This document shows, piece after piece, positions 17,356 through 25,497 of a stretch of DNA of 64,000 nt. This DNA comes from JAWKUK01 sp964402175 (GTDB lineage: Bacteria; Planctomycetota; UBA1135; GCA-002686595): positions 18,770 through 82,769 of the forward strand of contig CAYOBN010000014.1 of the NCBI GenBank assembly GCA_964402175.1, in the 5' to 3' direction. A program made the translations under genes and the position numbers. The notes below the pieces were generated by a model. That model saw only the letters and a list, made by a program, of their open reading frames with translations, was not told the origin of the DNA and did no database searches. Numbering within the stretch: the first letter of the stretch is position 1; each line of letters begins with the position of its first letter.

Positions 17356-19233
17356 TCAGCGCTGCGGGCGCTTCGTCAGGGTCAGGACGTCGAAGAGGCG
17401 GCCCTCTTCGTCGACGGCGTGCAGCTCGAGGTGTCGGCCGTGCAGGGCGACCTGCACGAAGTGGTGGCGCCGCACCTTCTTGAAGCCGAACGAGGTGTTC
17501 ACAGGGTCGAAGTCCTCGAGGCGCCCGCCGCCGCCCGCTGCGGTGATGTAGAGCACGCCGCCGTCTTCATAGGGCACGACGCGGCCCGCCTGGATCGGGA
17601 AGGTGCGCTCGTAGTCGTGCACGTGGCCCGAGAAGCAGATGTCGACCCCGTATTGCTCGAGGAGGCCGACGATGTTCCGCACGTTCAAGTCGCCGCGGGT
17701 CGAGGGTCCGGTCAGGGTGTCGCCGTAGTCGTCGGAGTCCGAGGTGTACGGCGGTTGGTGCAAGACCGCGAAGCGCCAAGTGGCGCGCGAGCGTGCGAGG
17801 GCGCTCTGGAGCCATGAGAGCTGCTCGGATTGGTCCGCGAGCGAGCGATTGCCGTCGAGCATGAAGAACTCGGCGTCGCCGTAGGTGAACGAGTACCAAC
17901 GCTCGGGCGCCGGCAGGTCCATGTAGTCGTAGTAGTGGCACGCGTCCTGCTCGTGGTTGCCGAGGACCGGCATCAGAGGTACGTTCGCGAGCAGAGCGCC
18001 CAGGTGGCGGAAGAAGTAGTCCGTCCACTCCGACTTCGCGCTGCCCGTATCGACGAGGTCACCGGCCAGAACGAGGAAGTTCGGGCGCTGCTCCTGGATC
18101 AAATCGGCGATGCGGCGCGCGACTTTGCCGTTGGTCTGGGTGTCGCCGACGACGGCGAAGGTGAACGCTTGCCCTGTGGATGCTGCGGTGCGGAAGGCGC
18201 CGATCGGGCCCGTGAGCGCCACAGGTTCGTCGGGTTCACGCGGTGCGTCGGGGGGCGCTGCGCTGGTCAGGGTGACCTCGTAGAAGTACTTCTGGTCAGG
18301 CAGCAGGCCCGGCAGGCGCACGGTGTGCAATGCCCGCGCTTCGGCGGCGACGATGACCCGCCACTCGGGCTCGTCATCGCGGCGATAGCGCAGGGTCAGC
18401 GTCGCAGGTTCGGTGGCTTCGCAGCCGATGCTGATCGCGTCCGTGGTCGGCCATGTGAGGTACGGACGGACGAGCCAGTCGAATCGAATGTCGTCCCAAG
18501 CGGGCAAGCTGCGGCGCGGGTGATCGGCCTCTGCGGCGAGCGCCTCGGCGCTCGCCGCCCCGGCGCGCAGCGTGACCTCTGCCAAGCGCCCATCGAGCGG
18601 ATGGTGCTCGTCGCGGTCGCGGTACCCGCCCACGACGAACTCGCCGAAGTCCGCGTAGAGCACCGCGCCCGACTGAGCGCTCGATTCGGCGTCCAGCACA
18701 CCGTCGACGTAGAGGCGCATCACCGCGCCGTCGTATGTCGCCGCCACATGCCGCCACGCCCCATAGCGATGGGCCGCCCGCCCGCGCAGGTACGTGACCT
18801 TCCCGTCCCCATCGTCCGCACCGGCAGTGGCCAGGGCGAACGTGAAGCGCTCCTCGTCGTAACCCAGCAGCCAGCCCTTCTCGAAGTTGCCGTTGTCTTC
18901 GAGGCGACCCGCGATTCCGCCCCAGCGCTCGGGCCGCTCGACTGCGACCCAGGCCGTGACGGTGAAAGGACCGCGCGGCAGCGGCACGGCAGCGGCGTCG
19001 CCGGCGCGCCAGAGATCGCTCTCGGAGTTGAAGAGGAGCCCGCCGCCGTAGGCCTCGGGGGCGAACCGCAGCGGGCCCTGGGGCGCGGTGAGCCCGCCCG
19101 CTTCGAGGGCGCCCTCGACGGCTGCGAAGCGCCAAGCCTCTGGCGCTGCGAGCGGCATGAGCCGCGCGCTGCCGGCGAGCGCCGTGAGGCCGAACGAGAG
19201 GGCGATCCAGCGGGGACGGTGCGACGTGGACAT
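17356..19233 (-). CDS. LamG-domain metallophosphatase, exported
   Basis: This 625-residue protein begins at ATG 19233 with a signal sequence (RPRWIALSFGLTALAGSA). Residues about 45-225 are a LamG/concanavalin-like sugar-binding domain (VTAWVAVERPERWGG, HVAATYDGAVMRLYVDG). A purple-acid-phosphatase-type fibronectin domain follows, then a calcineurin-like phosphoesterase: GDTQ near residue 358, AGDLVDTG near 391, LGNHEQD near 424 and FSGHVHDYERT near 534. These supply the two-metal ligands. It likely removes phosphate from extracellular or periplasmic substrates, with LamG targeting a polysaccharide. It is convergent with the secreted protein at 16188 across 196 bp that show nothing definite. 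Confidence 0.88.
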   Translation of the reverse strand: MSTSHRPRWIALSFGLTALAGSARLMPLAAPEAWRFAAVEGALEAGGLTAPQGPLRFAPEAYGGGLLFNSESDLWRAGDAAAVPLPRGPFTVTAWVAVERPERWGGIAGRLEDNGNFEKGWLLGYDEERFTFALATAGADDGDGKVTYLRGRAAHRYGAWRHVAATYDGAVMRLYVDGVLDAESSAQSGAVLYADFGEFVVGGYRDRDEHHPLDGRLAEVTLRAGAASAEALAAEADHPRRSLPAWDDIRFDWLVRPYLTWPTTDAISIGCEATEPATLTLRYRRDDEPEWRVIVAAEARALHTVRLPGLLPDQKYFYEVTLTSAAPPDAPREPDEPVALTGPIGAFRTAASTGQAFTFAVVGDTQTNGKVARRIADLIQEQRPNFLVLAGDLVDTGSAKSEWTDYFFRHLGALLANVPLMPVLGNHEQDACHYYDYMDLPAPERWYSFTYGDAEFFMLDGNRSLADQSEQLSWLQSALARSRATWRFAVLHQPPYTSDSDDYGDTLTGPSTRGDLNVRNIVGLLEQYGVDICFSGHVHDYERTFPIQAGRVVPYEDGGVLYITAAGGGGRLEDFDPVNTSFGFKKVRRHHFVQVALHGRHLELHAVDEEGRLFDVLTLTKRPQR

Positions 19234-19348
19234 GCGCGAGAGTGTGACCGATCCCGGTCCTCCCGGGCGAGCGCCGAGGGCAGCGGTCACACAACCTTCG
19301 CGCGCGCCTGATGTCGCCCCCTCCCTGCCCAGCGCGCCGTCGAACGCT

Positions 19349-19920
19349 TCAGAGCAGCGTCACGCTGCGAGCGCCCGTGAAGTTGGACACCGCGGCGCCG
19401 CCGACGCTGTCGCGGTGCCAAGCTTGGAAGAACCAGGTCTCACCCGCGGCAGCGCTCACCGTGCCCGTGGGCGACGGCAGCGTGCCGAGGTCCACCGAGA
19501 TGCCGAAGACCCCCGCCGCAGCGCTCGAGCCCACCTCGCCGGGCCGCGCGAAGCGCCCGATCGGTGCGCTGAGGCGGAGGTTCCCGAGGCTGCCCCCCGG
19601 GTTCGTCGTCAAGAGCGGCGTGCGCGAGCAGAGGAACATGCACGTCGCTGCGGGGGGCAGCTCGACAGCGGTCAGCGCCAGAGGCAGGGCCGTCGACGCC
19701 ACATTGCCGGTGACCTCGAGCTCACCCGAGCGTCCCGTCGAGTTCGCCACCGTCGTGCAGATGCCGACAGTCGCGCCTTCGGAGCGCTCGTACGCGCCCC
19801 GGTCCGGCAGGACACCAGCGCGCAAGACTCCGCGCTGGTCGACGACGGCGCTCAGCTCGGCCTGCGCGAGGAGCCGTTCGTTCTTGCGTTGCAGGTCGAC
19901 CTGTTTCGGCGCCGGCGCGC
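19349..19920 (-). pseudogene. FQAW-RD domain fragment fused to sigma-factor tail
   Basis: This frame ends at 19349 in SVTLL and carries the same C-terminal domain as the protein at 16188: NSTG, GGS-G, APIGRFARPG, LPSPTG, ETWFFQAWHRD and SNFT. It has no ATG or GTG of its own, the first possible start being TTG 19825, and no signal peptide. Upstream it reads KQVDLQRKNERLLAQ, which looks like the C-terminal helix of the sigma factor that precedes it, in another frame. It is therefore probably the shifted 3' part of a formerly longer gene or a fusion left by a deletion, not an independent gene. Confidence 0.6.
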
Positions 19921-20340
19921 CGTGGACTCGTCGACGCCGATGCGGTGGGCGATCTCGGTGACGCTCAGCTACTCCTCGTAGCGCAGCAGCACGACGTCGC
20001 GCAGCGGCTCAGCGAGCGCGAGCACAGCGGTGGCGACGCGCTGCCGGCGCTCGACGCGCAGCAGGGGCTCGTCCGCCGCGTCGGCAGTGACCTCGCCGCG
20101 CTCGGTCGCGCGGCGCCGTTCACGCGCGCTGCGTGCGGCCTCGCCGCGCCAGCGATCGAGCGCTGCGTGCTTGGCGGCTCGGGTGAGCCAGCCGACCCCG
20201 AACGTTCCACCCGTACGCAGCGCGCGCAACCAGGCGTCCTGGGTTGCATCGTCCGCGATCGACGGGTCGGCGAGCAGCCCGCGCACGGCGCGGACGACGA
20301 ACGTGTGTTGATCGGATAGGGCGTTGAGGGAGGTCTTCAT
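19905..20340 (-). pseudogene. ECF-type sigma factor, interrupted by TAG and frameshift
   Basis: ATG 20340 opens a sigma-70 region 2 (about residues 8-45, DDATQDAWLRAL) and the start of region 4 (ALAEPLRDVVLLRYEE). An in-frame TAG at 19969-19971 then stops translation at residue 123, and directly behind it the same frame continues with LSVTEIAHRIGVDESTARR, a textbook region 4.2 helix-turn-helix. Shortly after, near 19910, the natural continuation (KQVDLQRKNERLLAQ) lies in another frame. Truncated before the DNA-reading helix, the 123-residue product should not recognise -35 DNA. Two independent lesions argue for decay over a single sequencing error, although draft sequence errors remain possible. 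Confidence 0.7.
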
Positions 20341-20348
20341 CTGGCAGT

Positions 20349-20367
20349 CGGTGAGAGGGTCTCACCG
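20349..20367 (-). promoter_or_regulatory. 8-bp inverted repeat at the sigma-factor start
   Basis: CGGTGAGA and TCTCACCG form a perfect 8-bp inverted repeat around three G/C bases, ending 8 nt before ATG 20340. In mRNA it would fold over the ribosome site; in DNA it could bind a dimeric regulator. It overlaps where a promoter or leader of the broken sigma gene must lie. Confidence 0.45.
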
Positions 20368-20590
20368 GCATGACGGAGCTGGGAGCCCTGTTCGGGCGTC
20401 CGTTTCCGGGAAAAGTCCTGTGCGCCCGAGAAGCTGGGGACGAACGCGGGGATCGCAGGCGTGCTGGGTGCGGGTTCGGCCGATACAGGGGAGCCGAACG
20501 CCCAACGCCGCTCGGGCTAGGGCCGCGCCAGTCGCCGCATGTCCCTCGCCCCGCATCCCGGCTACGGGGTGCGACGAACTCACCTTTGCC

Positions 20591-21658
20591 ATGACGCTCC
20601 GCCGCACCTTCCTCGCCTGTGCCGCCCTGCCGGCTCTTCTGTTCGCTCCGGCCCTCGCGGCGTGTGCCAGCGGCCCCGCTCCGCAGGACGTCGCGATCCT
20701 GGACACACCGAGCGCCAGCTCGGGCGAGACTCCGGCGCGGGCGGTCGTGTTGCCCTCGGGTGAGCTCACCCGGGACACGGAGCAGCGCTACGAGTACTTG
20801 TCCGACTTCGCCGTCTTCGTCGGGCGCGAGGTCGGCACCGACAAGGGCCTCGTCCTGGCATTCGATGCCAACCGCGGGCGCGACCGCGAGAAGTACGCCG
20901 CCGAGCACTTCGCGGTGCTGTGGGTCGAAGGCAAGGGCTGGGTCGAGCTCGACGTCACCGCGACGTTCAAGGGTGTCGCCGAGCAGTTCAGCACGACGTA
21001 CGGCGCGGTCTTGCCGTCGACGGACCGCGCGCAGGTGACCGGCACCGCCGGGACGGGCCTGAAGCTCGAGGTACCGAAGCACGCGCTCGTCCTGAACGCT
21101 GAGCCGTGTGTCATCGAGACCGACCAGCGCAACAAGCGCGATGGGTTCGTCACGGGCTCGTCGGCGGGCACGCTGCGCTACGGCGAGCGCGAGTTCGTGG
21201 GCATCGTGCACCACGAGTTCACGTACCTCGCCGGTGTGAACCCGCTCGCAAAGACGTACACGGACCTCTTCGGGGACGGCTTCCACAGCGTCTACGCCCT
21301 GGTCGGCACCAGCGGAGCGCTGCGTGTGCACCGCTCGGGCGGTCGGCTCGAGCCGCTGATCGGGACCCACTCCGGCTTCTTCGCCGCGGACGCGGCGGCG
21401 CGCGGCACGGGACAGCTCAGCGGCTTGAAGCTGGAGACGTCGAAGAAGTCGCTCGGCGGCCTCTTCCGCTGGCCGGGGCGTTACAAGACACAGGCCACGC
21501 TGGGCGAGCGCAACGTGGCGGTGCAGGTCGATCTGAAGGACCGGGAGACGCTGATCAACTACGTCTTCGGCGGCGTCGCGATCGCGATCGCGAAGGGCGA
21601 AGTGACCGTCGACGGCGCGAAGTCCCCGGTCCTGGGTTTCAGCCTGATCGTGCTCTGA
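20591..21658 (+). CDS. Exported lipoprotein of unknown function
   Basis: This 355-residue protein begins at ATG 20591, chosen over longer frames because a clear signal follows (RTFLACAALPALLFAPALAA) with lipobox LAAC and Cys25. The mature part is beta-rich and has no family I recognise; conserved-looking blocks include EHFAVLWVEGKGWVELDV, YGEREFVGIVHHEFTYLAG and LINYVFGGVAIAIAKGEV. It is divergent from the broken sigma factor and convergent with the PQQ propeller gene, which begins 4 bp after its stop. The 250 bp upstream of it contain only the inverted repeat described at 20349. Envelope location is well supported; function is unknown. Confidence 0.8.
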   Translation: MTLRRTFLACAALPALLFAPALAACASGPAPQDVAILDTPSASSGETPARAVVLPSGELTRDTEQRYEYLSDFAVFVGREVGTDKGLVLAFDANRGRDREKYAAEHFAVLWVEGKGWVELDVTATFKGVAEQFSTTYGAVLPSTDRAQVTGTAGTGLKLEVPKHALVLNAEPCVIETDQRNKRDGFVTGSSAGTLRYGEREFVGIVHHEFTYLAGVNPLAKTYTDLFGDGFHSVYALVGTSGALRVHRSGGRLEPLIGTHSGFFAADAAARGTGQLSGLKLETSKKSLGGLFRWPGRYKTQATLGERNVAVQVDLKDRETLINYVFGGVAIAIAKGEVTVDGAKSPVLGFSLIVL

Positions 21659-21662
21659 AGGC

Positions 21663-23117
21663 TCACTCCGCAGCGGCGCCGAAGCAGTACAGCTTGCGCT
21701 CCGAGCGGACGTAGACGCGGCCGTGCGCGAGGGCGGGGGTCGACCAGACCTTGCCCTCGACTGTCGCCGAGGAGAGGACCGACCAGTCCTCGCCCGCGGA
21801 GACCACGGAGAGCTGGCCGGACAGGCTCGCCGCAAGGATGCGCCCTTCCGCGGCAACCGGCGACGCAAAGTACTGGTCGGGTTCGCCGATGCGGTCCTGT
21901 TTGCCGACTTTGCCCGTGCGCGCATCGAGCGCGGTGAGGATGCCGCCCTCTTTCAGCAGATAGACGGTCCCGTCCACCAAGACCGGCGAGACGAGGTCCG
22001 ACAGCCCGCGCCGCCCGTCGTAGCGCCACGCGACGTGGGTCTCGGTCACGTCACCGACGAGCGGTTTGCCTTCGACGTCGAGGTCGATCGCGAGGAGGCC
22101 ACCCTTGGCCGTCTGCGTGGATTGCAAGTAGACGTACTCGCGTTCGTCGAGCAGCTCGTCGCCGTCGAGGTCCCAGATGAACCACGTCTGCTGCATGCCC
22201 TCTTGCGGCCACTCCGCGCGCGAGATCTTGCCGTCGGCGTCAGCGTCTTTGTCCGCCAACGCCTCTGCGAACGCTTGGCCGACGCTCGGCAAGCCGAACT
22301 CGGTCGACGAAGGCATGTACGCGCTGACGATGCAGAGGTCTTCGAAGTAGAGCGGCACCGCCTTCGACTGCCACGCGGAGCCGGTGGCCCACCAGATGCG
22401 CTCGCCCGTCGCGAGCGAGTACCCCGTCACTTGGTAGGAGCCTGAAACGATGACCTGAACGCCGCCTTCCCGCGGCGTGTAGATCGAAGGCGTCGCGTAG
22501 CTGTGCAGGGCGCCGTCGCGCTGCGTACGCCAGCGCTCCTCCCCCGTGCGCGCATCGAGCGCGACGAGCGCCGAGCCGCCGTCCTGGTCGAGCTGCAGCA
22601 CGACCATCCCACCGTGCACGACGGGCGACGTCGCCAATCCGTGCGGGATGTTGTACGGAGCGCCGAGTGACTTCCGCCAGAGCTCCTTACCATCGAGGTC
22701 GTAGACGACGAGGCCGATGTGGTGGAAGAGGGCGTACACACGCTCGCCGTCGCTCACCGCAGTCGGAGCGGCATAGGAGTTGCCGCCCGGACGCGCGCCT
22801 TCGAACGGCACGGTGTTGCGCCAGAGCTCTTTGCCGGTGAGCGCGTCGTGGGCGACCGTGAAGAGGCTCTTCACCTCGACGCCGTCGTCGTTCTTCTTGC
22901 CTTCATAGCCGGTGGTGAACACGCGCCCACCGGCGACCGTCGGAGAGGAATATCCGTGCGGCACGGCGGCGGTCCAGAGCGGCTGGCCCTCGGCGCCGAG
23001 GACCGCGGGCAGGGTCGCGCCGGGCGCGGTGCCGCTGCCATTGGCGCCGCGGAAGCCGCCCCAAGGGGCGTCGGAGGAGAGCGAGAGGAGAGCGAGCAGG
23101 GTGAGGTGCGTCAGCAT
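21663..23117 (-). CDS. PQQ-like beta-propeller protein with EF-hands
   Basis: This 484-residue protein starts at ATG 23117 with a short signal (MLTHLTLLALLSLSS). It is built of repeated propeller blades with the PQQ/BamB-type pattern, for example ALTGKELWRNTV, LDGKELWRKSL, ARTGEERWRTQ and ATGERIWWAT. Two EF-hand calcium loops are inserted in the middle: DKDADADGKISRAEW and DLDGDELLDEREY (about residues 290-330). Genes of this type are abundant in planctomycetes and are exported. No dehydrogenase active site is visible, so it is more likely a binding or scaffold protein than a quinoprotein enzyme. A TAGACT box on the minus strand sits about 37 nt before the start. Confidence 0.88.
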   Translation of the reverse strand: MLTHLTLLALLSLSSDAPWGGFRGANGSGTAPGATLPAVLGAEGQPLWTAAVPHGYSSPTVAGGRVFTTGYEGKKNDDGVEVKSLFTVAHDALTGKELWRNTVPFEGARPGGNSYAAPTAVSDGERVYALFHHIGLVVYDLDGKELWRKSLGAPYNIPHGLATSPVVHGGMVVLQLDQDGGSALVALDARTGEERWRTQRDGALHSYATPSIYTPREGGVQVIVSGSYQVTGYSLATGERIWWATGSAWQSKAVPLYFEDLCIVSAYMPSSTEFGLPSVGQAFAEALADKDADADGKISRAEWPQEGMQQTWFIWDLDGDELLDEREYVYLQSTQTAKGGLLAIDLDVEGKPLVGDVTETHVAWRYDGRRGLSDLVSPVLVDGTVYLLKEGGILTALDARTGKVGKQDRIGEPDQYFASPVAAEGRILAASLSGQLSVVSAGEDWSVLSSATVEGKVWSTPALAHGRVYVRSERKLYCFGAAAE

Positions 23118-23237
23118 GGCGAAGTCGGGCGCTGGGCCGTTCGTGCGCAGCGCAGTCTAGGTGCGCTCGCCACGCCGGGAAGGGGCTCGCACAGCACTTA
23201 CCTGGACCTGCGGGCTGCCTGAACACGGCGTATCTGG

Positions 23238-23243
23238 TAGCGT
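23238..23243 (+). promoter_or_regulatory. -10-like box TAGCGT, 9 nt before ATG 23253
   Basis: TAGCGT then nine bases then ATG, the same spacing as at 1298, 48415 and 58099. It fits a leader of 0-3 nt. Confidence 0.4.
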
Positions 23244-23252
23244 CCCCGCACC

Positions 23253-23846
23253 ATGTTCCGAGGCCTCACCACCGCCGTCCTCCTCCTCGCGGTCCAGAGC
23301 TCCTGCGCCGTGGCCCCCGACACTGCGGAGACCGCGCCGTCGCCCCTTCCCGCTGCCCTCGCCGTGACCGAGATCACCCCGCTGAAGCTCGCCGATACCC
23401 CGAACGTCCACGCCTTCGAAGGGCTCTTGACGTCGGGCCAGCCGACCGTCGCGGGCCTCGAAGCCGCGGCGGCCATGGGCGTGCGCTCCGTGCTGAACAA
23501 CCGCAAGGACAGCGAGCTCGAGAAGGTGCCGTTCGACGAGCGCGCGGTCGTCGAGGGCCTCGGCATGACCTACGTTCGGATCCCGTGGGGCGGCCCCGAG
23601 GAGCTGACGGACGAGGTGCTCGATCGCAGCGTCGCGTTCCTGCGCGAAGCGGAGCGCCCCGTGCTCTACCACTGTGCATCGGCGAACCGGGTCGGCGCTG
23701 CGTTCGCCGCGTGGCGCGCATTGGACCAGGACGTCGAGATCGAAGCCGCGCTGGCGGAGGGTCGTAAGATCGGCCTGCGCACTGCAGCGCTGGAGCCGAT
23801 CGTGCGCCGCTACGTCGAGCGTCGCCGCGCCGAGCGCGGTCGCTGA
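23253..23846 (+). CDS. DUF442-type phosphatase-like lipoprotein
   Basis: This 197-residue protein has a signal peptide with lipobox-like QSSC (Cys18), so it is probably a lipoprotein. The folded part matches the DUF442/beta-lactamase-hydrolase-like family of dual-specificity-phosphatase folds: SGQPTVAGLEAAAAMGVRSV, then LNNRKDSE, then the active-site loop YHCASANRVGAA with Cys141 and Arg146. The Cys-x4-Arg spacing is the one used by this family (compare HCRSGTR) rather than the Cys-x5-Arg of classical tyrosine phosphatases. An exported location for such an enzyme is uncommon and the substrate is unknown. The next gene begins 6 bp after its stop. Confidence 0.8.
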   Translation: MFRGLTTAVLLLAVQSSCAVAPDTAETAPSPLPAALAVTEITPLKLADTPNVHAFEGLLTSGQPTVAGLEAAAAMGVRSVLNNRKDSELEKVPFDERAVVEGLGMTYVRIPWGGPEELTDEVLDRSVAFLREAERPVLYHCASANRVGAAFAAWRALDQDVEIEAALAEGRKIGLRTAALEPIVRRYVERRRAERGR

Positions 23847-23852
23847 GCTCAC

Positions 23853-25454
23853 ATGGTCGGCTCCCCTCGCTCGCGGCTCGCGCCGCCGCTCTGGCTGACG
23901 CTCGCGCTCGCTGCGCTCGTCGGCGCCGTGGTGTACGTGCGCGCGACGAACGCGACAGGTGAGCGCGCCCTCGACAACGCGATCACCGCGCTGGCGGTCA
24001 TCCTGGGCGGGCTCCTCTACGGGCTCTGGTTGCTCTTCGGAGCTGGCCTGACGGGCCGCGCACGGCTCGGCTTGCTGTTCGCGGCTGCGCTCGTAGCGGG
24101 CCTCGTCGCCGCGACGGTGCGGATCGACGGTTGGACCGGCGCCAGCCTGCCCGAGCTGCGCTTCGCCTGGACGCCGCCGCGCGCCGCGGAGCTCGCCGGT
24201 GGGAGCGTCACCGCCGAGGCGACCGCGCGCACCGCAGGCGCGTCGCCGTTCGACTTCCCTGGGTTCCTGGGCCCAGGGCGCGACGCGGTCGTGCGCGGCG
24301 TGAAGCTCGCGCGCGATTGGGCGCAGAAGCCGCCCGAGCTCCTCTGGCGCGTCGACGTCGGCGCGGGCTGGAGCGGCTTCGCGGTCGTCGCTGGCGTCGC
24401 TTTCACGCAAGAGCAGCGGGGCGCAGAGCAGCTCGTCGTCGCGAGGGACCTCGCGACCGGCGCGGAGCTCTGGCGCACCGCGCACGCGGCGTACTTCGAT
24501 CACGTCCTCGGCGGGCCAGGCCCGCGCGCGACGCCGACGGTGGCCGACGGTCGTGTCTACGCACACGACGCGTTGGGCCACGTCGAATGCCTCGACGCCG
24601 CGACGGGCGCGCGCATCTGGGAGCGCGACCTGAAGCGCGACTACGGCATGACCGACGCGCTCGAAGAGGCGAAGATCGCCTTCGGGCGCTCTCCGTCGCC
24701 GCTCGTGTACGGCGCGCTCGTGATCGTGCCGGCGGGAGGTGACCCCGACGGCCGCCGCGCTGGGCTCGTCGCGCTCGACCGCGAGACGGGCGCTACCGTC
24801 TGGGAGGGTCCGCCGCGCGACATCAGCCACGCATCGCCGCAGATCGCGACGCTCGCCGGCATCGAGCAGGTCCTCGTCGTCAATGCGGACACGGTGAGCG
24901 GCCACGACCCGCGCGACGGGCGCCTCATCTGGGAGCATCCGTGGCCCGGACAGACGAGCGCTGCGGCCAACAACAGCCAGCCCGTCGCCCTGCCACCCGA
25001 TCGGGTGCTGGTCTCGAAGGGATATGGCCAAGGCTCGCTCGTGCTCCAGCTCGCCGCGGCTTCGGACGGCGCGCTGCAGGCGACCCCGGTGTGGTCCTCG
25101 AAGCGCGCGCTGCGCACGAAGCTGACCAACGCTGCGGTGCGCGATGGTTACGCCTATGCGCTATCGGATGGCATCCTCGAGTGTGTGTCACTCGCGGACG
25201 GCGAGCGCGTATGGCGCGACGGCCGCTACGATCACGGGCAAGTGCTCCTGGTGGACGACCTGCTGCTCGTCGTCACCGAAGAAGGCGAGGTCCTGCTGAT
25301 CGAAGCGACACCAGAGCGCGCGAACAGCGTCCTCGGTCGCTTCCAAGCGGTCACCGGCAAGACGTGGAACACGCTCGCGCTCTCCCGTGACGTGCTGCTG
25401 GTCCGCAACGGCGTCGAAGCGACCGCATGGCGCTTGCCGCTCGCGGCCGACTGA
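23853..25454 (+). CDS. Membrane-anchored PQQ-like beta-propeller protein
   Basis: This 533-residue protein has about three membrane helices in the first 90 residues (LWLTLALAALVGAVVYV; AITALAVILGGLLYGLWLLF; LGLLFAAALVAGLVAATV), followed by an exported beta-propeller of PQQ/BamB type. Blades are visible as DLATGAELWRTAH, AATGARIWERDL, RETGATVWEGP and LADGERVWRDG. The phrase FPGFLGPGRDAVV at the domain start is typical of planctomycete propellers. It follows the phosphatase lipoprotein by 6 bp, so the two are co-transcribed. Unlike the protein at 21663 it has no EF-hand. It is convergent with the ABC permease at 25498. Confidence 0.88.
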   Translation: MVGSPRSRLAPPLWLTLALAALVGAVVYVRATNATGERALDNAITALAVILGGLLYGLWLLFGAGLTGRARLGLLFAAALVAGLVAATVRIDGWTGASLPELRFAWTPPRAAELAGGSVTAEATARTAGASPFDFPGFLGPGRDAVVRGVKLARDWAQKPPELLWRVDVGAGWSGFAVVAGVAFTQEQRGAEQLVVARDLATGAELWRTAHAAYFDHVLGGPGPRATPTVADGRVYAHDALGHVECLDAATGARIWERDLKRDYGMTDALEEAKIAFGRSPSPLVYGALVIVPAGGDPDGRRAGLVALDRETGATVWEGPPRDISHASPQIATLAGIEQVLVVNADTVSGHDPRDGRLIWEHPWPGQTSAAANNSQPVALPPDRVLVSKGYGQGSLVLQLAAASDGALQATPVWSSKRALRTKLTNAAVRDGYAYALSDGILECVSLADGERVWRDGRYDHGQVLLVDDLLLVVTEEGEVLLIEATPERANSVLGRFQAVTGKTWNTLALSRDVLLVRNGVEATAWRLPLAAD

Positions 25455-25497
25455 GCGCGGCGCGCTGAGGCCGAGCAGGACGCACTCGTGTCCCGAG

